From Pseudomonadota bacterium (GTDB lineage: Bacteria; Chloroflexota; UBA6077; JAJPHF01), in the NCBI GenBank assembly GCA_021325365.1, contig JAJPHF010000014.1, forward strand, positions 89,612 to 153,611: a DNA stretch of 64,000 bases. Direction: 5' to 3'. Position 1 is the first letter of the stretch. Each line of letters begins with the position of its first letter. The position numbers and the translations under genes were made by a program. A model generated the notes under the pieces. That model was not told where the DNA came from. It did not search any database and saw nothing but the letters and a program-made list of their open reading frames with translations. Shown here piece by piece: positions 8,542 to 17,014 of the stretch.

Positions 8542-9006
8542 CTAGCCGAGCAGGCGCTCGAGCTTGTCGCGCTGACGGTCGCCCTGCTTGCGCAGGCTCT
8601 CCGCCTCGGCCAGGATGCGCGTCGCGTCCTGCAGCGCGCTCTGTGGCGGCCGGACGTCGGCGACCTGGAGCGCGTCGTAGATAGTCTTGGCCGCGTTGTG
8701 GCGGGCCTCGACGCAATCGACGTAGCTGTTGTGCATCCCCGAGGCGCGGCGGGGCGGCTCGAGCTGGGCGAACGTGCGCTCGGTTTCGATCGTGCGCCAG
8801 ACGAAGACGCCCGAATGCTCGCCCTGGGGATCGTTGATGCCGCCGACGTCCGTCCCGCGCGTGACGCCGACGCGCTCCAGCCACTGGCGGTACTCAGATT
8901 CGAGCTGCCGCAGGAGCGGGTCGGCGGCGGCCAAGTACTGCTCGATCGCCGCGCGCTCCTCGGGGGGGAGCCCCTTGCTGCCAAACAGCCCCTTGAGAAA
9001 CGCCAT
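8542..9006 (-). CDS. Hypothetical protein upstream of trmD
   Basis: A 154-residue soluble, mostly helical protein with no recognised motif. The ATG at 9006 is chosen for the strong AAGGAGA about eight bases upstream and because the protein begins with the compact segment MAFLKGLFGSKGL. The single cysteine (SYVDCVEARHN) and a central Trp/Arg-rich stretch (FVWRTIETERTF) are the only distinctive points. It is tightly packed before trmD (six bases) and 73 bases after the metalloprotease gene, so it is probably in the same operon. I do not recognise the family. Confidence 0.6.
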   Translation of the reverse strand: MAFLKGLFGSKGLPPEERAAIEQYLAAADPLLRQLESEYRQWLERVGVTRGTDVGGINDPQGEHSGVFVWRTIETERTFAQLEPPRRASGMHNSYVDCVEARHNAAKTIYDALQVADVRPPQSALQDATRILAEAESLRKQGDRQRDKLERLLG

Positions 9007-9079
9007 CGGTCGCTGTCTCCTTCCCGTCGACGTCAGCCGCCGCGGCTGCCTGCCGCGTTCGTTGGGCTGCAGGCATGGG

Positions 9080-9472
9080 TTACGGCAGGTCGGCGTCGCC
9101 CAGGCCGAAGTGATGGCCAAGCTCGTGGATCACCGTCAGCCGAATCTCGTCCTTCATCTCCTCGATGCTGGCGCAGGCCTCCAGGATCGGCTCGCGGAAG
9201 ATCGTCACCCGGTCGGGCAGCGCGAGATGGTAGCCGGTGCCGCGCTCGCCCAACGGCGTCCCTTCATACAGGCCGAACAGCGTCTCGTCCGGGCGGAGGC
9301 CCACCGAGCGCCGCTGGGCGGGACTGGGCCGGTCGGCGATCAGCACGGCCACGTTGTCGAGCCGCCGCCCGAAGGCGGGGGGAAGCTCGGCCAGCGCCTC
9401 GCGCACGATGCGGGCGAAGCGGCCGGGCGGCAGGCGGCGCCGGTGCGCGCGCGGGGGCCGGCGCGGCCTCAT
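9080..9472 (-). CDS. Minimal zincin-like metallopeptidase
   Basis: A 130-residue protein with the zinc protease motif HELGHHFG at residues 116-123, very near its C-terminus, matching the small metallopeptidase family often annotated as an MMP-like or zincin-like protein. H116, E117 and H120 would be two zinc ligands and the catalytic base; the glycine and the following acidic residue (GLGDADL) fit a third ligand of the D/H type. The N-terminus is very Arg/Pro-rich. The substrate of this family is unknown. The ATG at 9472 overlaps the stop of a tiny membrane-peptide gene (ATGA), which implies translational coupling and supports this start despite the lack of a Shine-Dalgarno. Confidence 0.8.
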   Translation of the reverse strand: MRPRRPPRAHRRRLPPGRFARIVREALAELPPAFGRRLDNVAVLIADRPSPAQRRSVGLRPDETLFGLYEGTPLGERGTGYHLALPDRVTIFREPILEACASIEEMKDEIRLTVIHELGHHFGLGDADLP

Positions 9473-9549
9473 GCGCGGAGGATGCTGAGCACCATTGACA
9501 GCACGACGATCACGCCGATTATCGTGAACACCCACTGCGTCCGACTCAC
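9469..9549 (-). CDS. Small single-span membrane peptide (26 residues)
   Basis: A GTG at 9549 opens a 27-codon frame (26 residues plus stop). Its product begins MSRTQWVF, then runs TIIGVIVVLSMVLSIL as one hydrophobic span and ends RA. A GGGGAGG Shine-Dalgarno lies eight bases before the GTG, and the TGA stop overlaps the ATG of the metallopeptidase gene. This combination of good ribosome binding site, clean transmembrane segment with a short positively charged head, and coupled stop/start is hard to explain by chance. It is below the size normally called by gene finders. The role is unknown; it may anchor or regulate the downstream peptidase. Confidence 0.6.
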   Translation of the reverse strand: MSRTQWVFTIIGVIVVLSMVLSILRA

Positions 9550-9638
9550 CCGACCGCCTCCCCGGGGAACACCTGCTGGCGGCCCAATTGTAGCACGCGC
9601 GCGCCGGCCCTCGCGGCCCGGCGGACCTGGCGGTGAGC

Positions 9639-9644
9639 TATAAT
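9639..9644 (+). promoter_or_regulatory. -10 box upstream of the GNAT gene
   Basis: A perfect TATAAT lies within GCTATAAT at 9637-9644. Start of transcription would be near 9651, 24 bases before the GTG at 9675. This excludes the in-frame GTG at 9633 as a start for this transcript. No convincing -35 box is seen. Confidence 0.45.
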
Positions 9645-9674
9645 GCAGGCGGAGTCCCCCACCTGGAGGCCGCC

Positions 9675-10247
9675 GTGCTGCGCGGTACGAAGTCGTTGCT
9701 CCGCCCCATCGACGAGACCGATCTCGACCTCCTGTGGAAGTGGGAGAACGATTCGGAGCTGACCTATTACCTTAACGCGGACCGCCACCGGACGATGTCG
9801 ATGGACGAGGTCAACCGCCGCTATCGGCAGATTCGCGCCGATCCGACGATGGAGCTGTTTATCATCGAGACGTTCGACGGCGAGCGCATCGGGATGGTCG
9901 GCTACGACACGCTGTCCTTGGAGCGGCGGTCGTGCCGCGTCTACATTGGGATCGGCGAGAAGCAGTACTGGAGCAAGGGCTACGGCACCGACGCAATGCG
10001 CGCGCTGCTAGACCACCACTTTACGGAGTTGCAGCTGGAACGCGTGTATCTCAGCGTCTACGACTTCAACGACCGCGCCATGGCCTCGTACCGCAAGTGC
10101 GGCTACCGAGTCGACGGCGTGCGGCGCAACGTGGCGCTGGTCGACGGGCAGTGGTGCGACAGCATCGAGATGAGCGTCACCGCCACGGACTTTGAACGAA
10201 CGAACCGGCGCTTGTCGTCCGCGACCCGGGATGGGCGCGAGAGCTAG
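9675..10247 (+). CDS. GNAT-family N-acetyltransferase (RimJ/RimL type)
   Basis: A 190-residue acetyltransferase of the RimJ/RimL group. It begins with LLRPIDETDLDLLWKWEND, the typical N-terminal strand and helix, has GMVGYDTL as beta-4, a G-x-GxG-like acetyl-CoA loop in GIGEKQYWSKGYGTDAM, and ends with FNDRAMASYRKCGYRVDG, the conserved terminal helix and strand. Such enzymes acetylate protein N-termini, amino acids or small amines; the substrate here is unknown. The GTG at 9675 follows GGAGG by five bases and lies downstream of the TATAAT at 9639. It precedes alaS by 27 bases, so both are probably co-transcribed, which gives a loose link to translation. Confidence 0.85.
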   Translation: MLRGTKSLLRPIDETDLDLLWKWENDSELTYYLNADRHRTMSMDEVNRRYRQIRADPTMELFIIETFDGERIGMVGYDTLSLERRSCRVYIGIGEKQYWSKGYGTDAMRALLDHHFTELQLERVYLSVYDFNDRAMASYRKCGYRVDGVRRNVALVDGQWCDSIEMSVTATDFERTNRRLSSATRDGRES

Positions 10248-10274
10248 GACGAGCCGCCCGCGAGGCGCAAACTG

Positions 10275-12923
10275 ATGACCCAGGAAACCCCGGCCCCGAC
10301 CTGGAGCACCGATCGGCTCCGGGCCCTCTTCCTCGAGTACTTCAAGGAGAAGGGCAGCCTGGAGCTGCCCAGCTCCAGCCTGGTCCCCCAGGACGACCCG
10401 ACCGTGCTGCTCACGACCGCCGGCATGCAGCAGATGATTCCGTACCTGCTCGGTCGGCGCGAGCCGCCGTCGCGGCGCCTCTGCTCGGTCCAGAAGTGCT
10501 TTCGGACGACCGACATCGACCAGGTCGGCAACCCGCGCACGCTCACGTTCTTCGAGATGCTGGGCAACTTCTCGATCGGCGATTACTTCAAGGCCGAGGC
10601 GATCCCGTGGGCCTGGGAGTTTCTGACGCGGCGGCTGGGGCTGCCGCGCGAGCGGCTATGGGCGACCACCCACCCCACGGACGAGGAGGCGCGCGCCATC
10701 TGGCGGCAGACCGATCTGCTGCCGGAGCACCTGCGCGAGCTGGACGACAACTGGTGGGGGCCGCCGGGCGCGTCAGGCCCCTGCGGCCCAGACTCGGAGA
10801 TCTACCTCGACCGCGGCGAGGCACTTGGCTGCGGCCGGCCGGACTGCGCGCCGGGCTGCGACTGCGACCGCTACCTGGAGATCTGGAACCTGGTGTTCAT
10901 GCAGTTCTTCCAGGACGAGACGGGGGCGCGGTCGCCGCTCCCGCAGCGCAACATCGACACGGGGATGGGCCTGGAGCGGCTGGCTGCCGTGATGCAGGAC
11001 GTGCCGTCCGTCTACGAGACGGATGGGTTTCGCCGCATACTCACCCGCATCGAGCAATTGACCGGCCTGCCGTACGCCGCCGATGCCGAGCGCGACTACG
11101 GCATGCGCGTGCTCGCGGACCACAGCCGCGCGATGACGTTCCTGGTGGCCGACGGCGTGTTCCCGGGCAACGAGGGCCGCGGCTACGTGCTGCGCCGCAT
11201 CATCCGCCGCGCGGTGCGCTATGGCCGGCGGCTGGGTCTCAGCGGACCGTTCTTGGGCCGCCTCGTGGACGTGGTCGCCGAGATCATGGGGGGGCGCTAC
11301 CCGATCCTGATCTCGAACCGCGACACCATCCAGCGCGTCATCGCGCAGGAGGAGGAGCGCTTCTCGGCCACGCTGCAGAGCGGGCTGGCGCTGCTGGAGC
11401 GCTGGATCGCGGAGGCGCGGGCGCGCGGCGAGCAGACGCTGTCGGGCGCGCTGCTCTTCCGGCTCTACGACACGCACGGCTTCCCGTATGAGCTGAGCGC
11501 GGAGATTCTCGCGGAGGCCGGACTGACGGCCGATGAGGCGGAGTACCGTCGGGCGCTGGAGGAGCAGCGAGCGCGCAGCCGGGCGGCGGCGGCGTTCTCG
11601 CACGCGGCCGGGGCGGGGCTGGGCGCGTCGGTGGAGGACGCCCCGCCGACCGTGTTCCTCGGCTACCAGACGCTCACGGCGCCGGGGCGGGTGCTGGCGC
11701 TGCTCGACGCAGCCGGCCGGCCGTCCGGCCGGCTGCGGGCGGGCGAGGCGGGCACGGTGGTGCTGGACGAGACGCCGTTCTACGCCGAGGGCGGCGGCCA
11801 GGTGGGCGACCAGGGTGAGCTGCGGGGGAACGGCGTGTGCTTCGTGGTCGAGGACACGCAGTCCGACGCCGGCGGGCACCACCTGCACCGGGGGCGTGTG
11901 ACCGAGGGCGAGCTAGCAGTCGGCAGCGCGCTCGAGGCGCGGGTGGACGCCGAGCGGCGCGCGCGCACGGCCAAGCACCACACGGTAACGCACCTGCTGC
12001 ACAAGGCACTGCGCGACGTGCTCGGGCCGCACGCGACCCAGGCGGGGTCGCTGGTGACGCCGAACGTGGCGCGGTTCGACTTCGCCAACCCCGGCCCGCT
12101 CACGGCGGAGCAGCGCCGCGCGGTGAGCGAGGCGATCAACACGCAGATCCTGCGCGACCTGCCAGTAGAAACCACCGTCTCGCCATACAGCGAGGCGGTG
12201 GAAGGCGGGGTATGGGCGCTGTTCGGCGAGAAGTACGGCGACGAGGTGCGCGTCGTGCGGGTCGGCGACTACAGCCAGGAGCTGTGCGGCGGCACGCACG
12301 TGGCTCGCAGCGGCGAGATCGGCTCGGCGTACATTGCCAGCGAGAGCGGCATCGGGAGCGGTATGCGGCGCGTCGAGGTGGTCGCGGGCCCGGCCGCGCT
12401 CGAATGGGTGCAGGGGCGGCTGGCCCAGCTCGAACGGGTGGCCAGCGCCGTGAACGCCCCGCCGGATGCCGCGGCCGACCGCGTGGCGGCCCTTACCGCA
12501 GAGCTGCAAGCAGCGCGGCGCGAACTGAGCCGGCTGCAAGCGAGCGCCGCGAAGGGGCGGGCGGAAGAGCTAGCGGAGGCGGCGGAGAGCGTCGACGGGC
12601 TGCGCGTGCTCGCCGCGCGGGTGGACGCGCCCACCCCGGACGCGCTCGGCGAGACGGCTGACCAGGTGCGCAAGCGGCTCGGCCGCGGCGTCGTCGTCCT
12701 GGGCGCCGTGATCAACGATCGCCCGCAGTTTGTGGCGGCACTCACGCCGGAGGCGGTCCAGGCCGGGCTGAGCGCGGGCAAGCTGGTCGGCGCGATCGCC
12801 AAAGTTGCGGGCGGGGGCGGGGGCGGCAAGCCGGACTTCGCGCGCGCCGGCGGGAAGGACGCGGCGCAGCTCGACGCGGCGCTGGCACTGGTGCCGCAGC
12901 TCGTCCGCGAGGCGCATACCTAA
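10275..12923 (+). CDS. alaS: Alanyl-tRNA synthetase
   Basis: An 882-residue, full-length class II synthetase that charges tRNA-Ala. The aminoacylation domain shows RTTDIDQVGNPRTLTFFEML and SGPCGPDSEIY. The editing domain carries HTVTH near residues 568-572 and CGGTH near 670-674, which hydrolyse mischarged Ser/Gly-tRNA. The C-terminal DHHA1-type region ends GGGGGGKPDFARAGGKD, with the usual glycine run. The ATG has GAGGCG upstream. There is no T-box or other leader in the 27 bases before it. It follows a GNAT gene and precedes the baseplate-J-like membrane protein. Confidence 0.98.
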   Translation: MTQETPAPTWSTDRLRALFLEYFKEKGSLELPSSSLVPQDDPTVLLTTAGMQQMIPYLLGRREPPSRRLCSVQKCFRTTDIDQVGNPRTLTFFEMLGNFSIGDYFKAEAIPWAWEFLTRRLGLPRERLWATTHPTDEEARAIWRQTDLLPEHLRELDDNWWGPPGASGPCGPDSEIYLDRGEALGCGRPDCAPGCDCDRYLEIWNLVFMQFFQDETGARSPLPQRNIDTGMGLERLAAVMQDVPSVYETDGFRRILTRIEQLTGLPYAADAERDYGMRVLADHSRAMTFLVADGVFPGNEGRGYVLRRIIRRAVRYGRRLGLSGPFLGRLVDVVAEIMGGRYPILISNRDTIQRVIAQEEERFSATLQSGLALLERWIAEARARGEQTLSGALLFRLYDTHGFPYELSAEILAEAGLTADEAEYRRALEEQRARSRAAAAFSHAAGAGLGASVEDAPPTVFLGYQTLTAPGRVLALLDAAGRPSGRLRAGEAGTVVLDETPFYAEGGGQVGDQGELRGNGVCFVVEDTQSDAGGHHLHRGRVTEGELAVGSALEARVDAERRARTAKHHTVTHLLHKALRDVLGPHATQAGSLVTPNVARFDFANPGPLTAEQRRAVSEAINTQILRDLPVETTVSPYSEAVEGGVWALFGEKYGDEVRVVRVGDYSQELCGGTHVARSGEIGSAYIASESGIGSGMRRVEVVAGPAALEWVQGRLAQLERVASAVNAPPDAAADRVAALTAELQAARRELSRLQASAAKGRAEELAEAAESVDGLRVLAARVDAPTPDALGETADQVRKRLGRGVVVLGAVINDRPQFVAALTPEAVQAGLSAGKLVGAIAKVAGGGGGGKPDFARAGGKDAAQLDAALALVPQLVREAHT

Positions 12924-13058
12924 GCGCCCGGGCCAGGTCGGCAAGGACGCGGGACGGAGCCGTGCGTGTCTGCCCACCCGGTGAGGGCACTGGGAGCGAC
13001 CGAGCGCGTGGGCGGGGCGCTGCCACCACGGTAGGGACCTCAGGACGACGAGGAGCGC

Positions 13059-14516
13059 ATGCCTGCTACGCGCGCGGACTCACAGGACGTAATCGTAGCC
13101 GACCGCGACGACGATCTAGGCAGCCTTCGGTCGAAGATCGAGAGCACCGCCGCCGACGAGATCTTCTTGGTACTGCCGCGGGAGGCGGTGGTGCTCCGCT
13201 CGGCCCTAGAGTTCCGGGTCTTCGCCCGCATGCTCCAGTCGCTGGCTTCCGACGTCGTGGTGGTCTCGGGCGATGGCGACCGGCGGCGGCTCGCGCGGAT
13301 GGCGGGGTTCCGGGCGCGGCGGGGGCTGCGCGGCTTGCTGCACTTGATGGCGCCGGAGCAGGCGGAGCGTTTCCGCTTCCGCTGGTATCGCTTCTGGCGC
13401 TGGTTTCCCGTCGTCCCCTTCCTGACGCTGATCAGCCCGGCGCTGGCGGTCCTCGGCCTGACCGCGATCGTGCTGGTGGCGCTGCCCGAGCTGCGCGTGA
13501 CGGCGGCGCCGGCGACCGACGTGGACTCGGCGCTGCTGGAGCTGCGGGTGGACCCTGGCGTGCGGCAGCCTGATCCAGAGGGCCGGCGCCTGCCCGGTAC
13601 GACGCTGAGCCAGCGATTCGACGTCGAGGCGAGCGTGCCGGCCACGGGGCTGGGCCATCGCCCGACCGGGGTGGCGCAGGGCGTCGTCACGTTCGTGAAC
13701 AGCCGCGAGAACCTGCTGGTGGTGCCGGAAGGGCTGGTGCTCGTCGCCACCAATGGCACGCGCTTCACGACCGACGGGGAAGTGCGGCTGCCGCCGAACA
13801 CGCTGGTGGGCATAAGGGTGGGGGTCCATGCGCAGGAGCCGGGGCCGGCGGGCAACGTGCCGGCCATGGCGATCACGCGGCTGGTGGACACTCAGCCGCC
13901 GGGGCTGGGGGTGTTCAACGAGCGTCCTACGGAGGGCGGGACGGAGGAGGAGTTTCCGGAGGCCGCGGAGCGCGACTTCATCGCGGCGCGGGGGGAGCTG
14001 CAGCAGCAGGTGCAGCAGGCGGCCGTCGAACACCTGACGGCCGCCGCGGGCGACGACTTCACGATCGTGCCCGACACCCTGCGCGTGGAAACGACGGACG
14101 AAACCTTCTCGCCCGGGCTGCGCGTCGCGACGAGCGACGTGACCGGCCACGTCACGGTGCAGGCATCCGCGCTCGCCTTTGCCAACGCGGAGTTCAATCG
14201 GCTGGCCCAAGCCGCCTGGGCGGCGAGCCTGCCAGCCGGCTTCCGGCCGCTCGGCGAGCCGGTACAGCTTACCGTGCCCGAGTACTTGGGGCTCGACTCG
14301 GGAGTGGCGCTCTTCCGAGTTGGGGTGCAGGGACAGATCGCGCGCGTGATGGACGCGGGGGTGCTCGCCGCGCGCCTGCGGGGCGCCACGCTGGACGAGG
14401 CGCGGCGAGCGCTTGCCGCGCGGGGCGGCGCGGACGCGCCGGTCGCGGTGGAGATGTGGCCGAGCTGGGCCCCGCGGGCCTTCCGCTTGCGGCTACTGCC
14501 GAGCGGCGGGGAGTGA
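13059..14516 (+). CDS. Membrane-anchored baseplate-J/gp47-like protein
   Basis: A 485-residue protein with three parts. Residues 1-110 form a cytosolic alpha/beta domain (SKIESTAADEIFLVLPREA; DVVVVSGDGDRRRLARMAG). A single membrane span follows at about 118-147. The outside part has the block seen in baseplate-J-like proteins: a tripartite VTFVN, VPEG, GTRFTT, PPNT, GPAGNVPAMAI series at about residues 205-270. Such proteins recur in Chloroflexota and Actinobacteria without phage context, so this is unlikely to be a prophage remnant. Its function is unknown; a surface or cell-division role is possible. It ends four bases before ruvX, so it is co-transcribed with ruvX-mltG. The start ATG has AGGACGACGAGGAG upstream. 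Confidence 0.7.
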   Translation: MPATRADSQDVIVADRDDDLGSLRSKIESTAADEIFLVLPREAVVLRSALEFRVFARMLQSLASDVVVVSGDGDRRRLARMAGFRARRGLRGLLHLMAPEQAERFRFRWYRFWRWFPVVPFLTLISPALAVLGLTAIVLVALPELRVTAAPATDVDSALLELRVDPGVRQPDPEGRRLPGTTLSQRFDVEASVPATGLGHRPTGVAQGVVTFVNSRENLLVVPEGLVLVATNGTRFTTDGEVRLPPNTLVGIRVGVHAQEPGPAGNVPAMAITRLVDTQPPGLGVFNERPTEGGTEEEFPEAAERDFIAARGELQQQVQQAAVEHLTAAAGDDFTIVPDTLRVETTDETFSPGLRVATSDVTGHVTVQASALAFANAEFNRLAQAAWAASLPAGFRPLGEPVQLTVPEYLGLDSGVALFRVGVQGQIARVMDAGVLAARLRGATLDEARRALAARGGADAPVAVEMWPSWAPRAFRLRLLPSGGE

Positions 14517-14520
14517 GCGC

Positions 14521-14931
14521 GTGCCCCGCGGCCGATCGCTCTGTTTGGACGCCGGAGAGCGGCGGATCGGCGTGGCCCTAAGCGACGCCAAGGGCTGGCT
14601 GGCATCGCCCCTGGTGGTACTGGAGCGACGCGCGGCCGAGCGGGACTTCGCCCGCATCGCGGCGCTGGTGCGCGAGCACGGAGCGGAGCGCGTGGTGGTA
14701 GGATTGCCGCGGTCGCTTGACGGCAGGCTCGGTCCGCAGGCCCGCCGGGTCCGGCGCTGGGCGACGCGCTTGCAGTCACACCTGCCAGTGCCTATCGTGT
14801 ACTGGGACGAACGTTACTCGACGGCCGAGGCGGAGCGGCGGCTCGCGGCCGTCCCGGCGCGTCGCCGGCCGGGCATTGACGCGGCGGCAGCAGCGGTGAT
14901 CTTGCAGGACTACCTAGACTCGGACCGATGA
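14521..14931 (+). CDS. ruvX: RuvX/YqgF-family Holliday-junction resolvase-like nuclease
   Basis: A 136-residue RNase H-fold protein. LCLDAGERRIGVALSD at residues 7-22 holds the first catalytic Asp; VVGLPRSLDGRLGP and WDERYSTAEAER are the second and third conserved blocks, and GIDAAAAAVILQDYLD is the terminal helix with the last Asp. The family processes the 5' end of pre-16S rRNA in Escherichia coli and resolves Holliday junctions in mycobacteria. The GTG at 14521 has GGGGAG seven bases upstream and sits four bases after the previous stop. Its own stop overlaps the mltG start (ATGA), the very common ruvX-mltG pairing. Confidence 0.93.
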   Translation: MPRGRSLCLDAGERRIGVALSDAKGWLASPLVVLERRAAERDFARIAALVREHGAERVVVGLPRSLDGRLGPQARRVRRWATRLQSHLPVPIVYWDERYSTAEAERRLAAVPARRRPGIDAAAAAVILQDYLDSDR

Positions 14932-16001
14932 AGCGGCTCCCGGCAATCCTGGTGGCGCTGGCGCTCTGCGGCTGTGTGGCCGTGGGCGCCTACTGGGTCG
15001 TGGGGCACGCGCTGGAGCTGGCGCACGGCACGCTGACGGGACTTGACGGTCCGGTCAGCGACGACTCCACGCCGGTAACGTTCACGGTGGAGCCCGGGCA
15101 GAGCGCTGCCCGGATCGGCGAAGCGCTGCAGGCGCAAGGCCTGGTCCGGTCCGCCCAGGTGTTCCGCCTGCTGGTTGAGCAGGAGGGGGTTGGCAACCGG
15201 CTGGCCGCCGGCGAGTATGAGCTAAGCCCATCCATGTCCACGCGCGAGGTGGTCGCGGCGCTGGCGGGCGGGCGAGTGCGGCGGGGCCTAAGCGTTACCG
15301 TGCCGGAGGGCTGGCGTGCGGAGGAGATTGCCTGGAAGCTGAACGCGATCGCGCCGGGCAGCGGCGACGACTTTCTCGGCGCGGTCTACGATCCCGCGGG
15401 CTACGCGGCGGACCTCGACCTGCCGGCGGGCGCTAGCCTGGAAGGGTTTCTCTTCCCGGACACGTACGAGTGGCGCCCGCAAGACGGCGGCAAGGCGCTG
15501 GTGGGCCGGATGGTCAACGAGTTTCTGCGGAAATTCGACGCCCGGCGCCGGGACAAGGCGAGCGCTCACGGGCTATCGCTGCGCGACGCGGTAACGCTGG
15601 CGTCGATCGTGGAGCGCGAGGCGGTCCTGCCGGAGGAGCGGCCGCTGATCGCCGCAGTGTACTACAACCGGCTGGCGCTCGACATGCCGCTGCAGGCGGA
15701 CCCGACCGTGCAGTACGCCCTGGCGGAGCCAGAGGTACCCGCGCCGGGCGAGGCACTGTGGAAGCGCGATCTGAGCCTGGACGACCTCGACGTCGCCTCG
15801 TCGTACAACACCTACCGCCACAAAGGGCTTCCCGCCGGCCCGATCTGCAGCCCTGGCTTGGCGTCGCTCGACGCGGTCGCCGAGCCGGCCTCCACCGACG
15901 CACTGTACTTCGTGGCGCGCGCCGACGGCAGTCACGTGTTCGCGCGCACGCTCGACGAGCACCTCGCGAACGTCCGGCGCGAGCAGGCCAGCAATCCGTA
16001 G
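14928..16001 (+). CDS. mltG: Endolytic peptidoglycan transglycosylase MltG (YceG)
   Basis: A 357-residue membrane-anchored lytic transglycosylase that cuts nascent glycan strands and so sets their length. An N-terminal uncleaved signal anchor covers residues 5-28. A LysM-like region follows (VEPGQSAARIGEALQAQGLV), then the YceG catalytic domain with EGFLFPDTYEW, the active-site glutamate block TLASIVEREA, YNRLALDMPLQADPT and SSYNTYRHKGLPAGPICSPG. These are the standard family motifs and the length is normal. It overlaps ruvX by four bases. It has no sign of degradation and is the last gene before the rpsB promoter. Confidence 0.95.
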   Translation: MKRLPAILVALALCGCVAVGAYWVVGHALELAHGTLTGLDGPVSDDSTPVTFTVEPGQSAARIGEALQAQGLVRSAQVFRLLVEQEGVGNRLAAGEYELSPSMSTREVVAALAGGRVRRGLSVTVPEGWRAEEIAWKLNAIAPGSGDDFLGAVYDPAGYAADLDLPAGASLEGFLFPDTYEWRPQDGGKALVGRMVNEFLRKFDARRRDKASAHGLSLRDAVTLASIVEREAVLPEERPLIAAVYYNRLALDMPLQADPTVQYALAEPEVPAPGEALWKRDLSLDDLDVASSYNTYRHKGLPAGPICSPGLASLDAVAEPASTDALYFVARADGSHVFARTLDEHLANVRREQASNP

Positions 16002-16015
16002 CTCGCACGGCGACC

Positions 16016-16024
16016 TGCTATAAT
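16016..16024 (+). promoter_or_regulatory. Extended -10 promoter for rpsB-tsf
   Basis: TGC-TATAAT is a full extended -10 element, located just after the mltG stop. Start of transcription would be about 16031, giving a GC-rich leader of about 110 bases before the rpsB ATG, with room for an autoregulatory S2-binding structure. The same nine bases occur upstream of rplS and, on the minus strand, upstream of the EF-G-like gene. Confidence 0.6.
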
Positions 16025-16140
16025 TCGACGCTGGCATCCGCTCCACTACACACGTGGCTGGACTACGCGGGCGTGCCCTGTCCCGGGCTCCCGCGTGGGG
16101 CGAAGGCTGCGGACGACCAAAACGAAGGAGGCGTTCCCCG

Positions 16141-16956
16141 ATGGCTGCACCCGTTTCTATGAAGCTGCTACTTGAGGCAGGGGTTCACTTCGGCCACCAG
16201 ACCCGGCGCTGGGACCCCCGCATGCGCACGTTCATCTTCACCGAGCGCAACGGCATCCACATTATCGACCTCCAACAGACCGTGCGGAAGCTCGAAGAGG
16301 CGATGAACTTCGTGCGCGAAGTGGCCGCGGACGGGGGCACCGTGCTCTTCGTCGGCACGAAGAAGCAGGCCCAGGAGACCATCCAGGAAGAGGCGACCCG
16401 CGCGAACATGCCGTACGTGAACCAGCGCTGGCTGGGCGGCACGCTGACCAACTTCCAGACCATCCAACAGCGCATCCGGCGCCTGGAAGACCTGGAGGGC
16501 CGCAAGGAGCGCGGCGAGTTCGACGTGCTGCCGAAGAAAGAGGCCACGCGGCTCAACGACGAGCTGGCGCGGCTGAACCGCCTGCTCGGCGGCATGCGGT
16601 CACAGCGCCGCCTGCCGAGCGCGGTGTTCATCGTCGACCCGCACCGGGAGAACATCGCGGTGGCGGAGTGCCGCCGGCTGGAGATCCCGATCGTGGCGAT
16701 GGTCGACACGAATTGCAATCCGGAGCTGATCGACTATCCTATCCCCGCGAACGACGACGCCATCCGGGCGATCCGGCTGATCGCGGGCAAGCTGGCCGAC
16801 GCGATCATCGAGGGGCGGCAGCAGCGCGAGGCGGCGATGGCCGAGGAGACCGAGGAGGCCGAGGAGCCTGAGGTCGTCGGCACCGATGAGGAGCTGGCCG
16901 ACATCGCGATGGGCGGCATCTTCGAGCCGGACACGGAAGAGGCCACCGCCGTCTAG
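16141..16956 (+). CDS. rpsB: 30S ribosomal protein S2
   Basis: A 271-residue S2. It starts [24 protein letters not shown] and keeps [40 protein letters not shown] and the [19 protein letters not shown] segment, all hallmark blocks. The C-terminal 35 residues are very acidic ([10 protein letters not shown]), common in high-GC taxa. The ATG at 16141 has AAGGAGG nine bases upstream; the longer upstream frame is rejected. It leads the rpsB-tsf-pyrH-frr set. A tight hairpin at 16972-16995 follows, before tsf. Confidence 0.98.
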   Translation: MAAPVSMKLLLEAGVHFGHQTRRWDPRMRTFIFTERNGIHIIDLQQTVRKLEEAMNFVREVAADGGTVLFVGTKKQAQETIQEEATRANMPYVNQRWLGGTLTNFQTIQQRIRRLEDLEGRKERGEFDVLPKKEATRLNDELARLNRLLGGMRSQRRLPSAVFIVDPHRENIAVAECRRLEIPIVAMVDTNCNPELIDYPIPANDDAIRAIRLIAGKLADAIIEGRQQREAAMAEETEEAEEPEVVGTDEELADIAMGGIFEPDTEEATAV

Positions 16957-16971
16957 AATTGTTGATTGTTC

Positions 16972-16995
16972 GGTGGCGCGCCCTGGCGCGCCGCC
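16972..16995 (+). other. Hairpin between rpsB and tsf
   Basis: Two copies of GGCGCGCC flank the bases CT and pair as a hairpin that extends to 11 pairs with one G-T wobble. No T-run follows, so this is not a normal terminator. It may set the S2:EF-Ts ratio by attenuation or RNA processing. Confidence 0.5.
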
Positions 16996-17014
16996 TGCCA
17001 GCGAGGAGGAATCC

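Noticed and set aside
13206..14210. Minus-strand frame opposite the baseplate-J-like gene
   Set aside because: Antisense shadow with unnatural Arg/His/Gln composition.
13059..14516. Prophage remnant suggested by a baseplate-J domain
   Set aside because: Single-span membrane anchor, no other phage genes, and a conserved place next to ruvX-mltG argue for a host gene.
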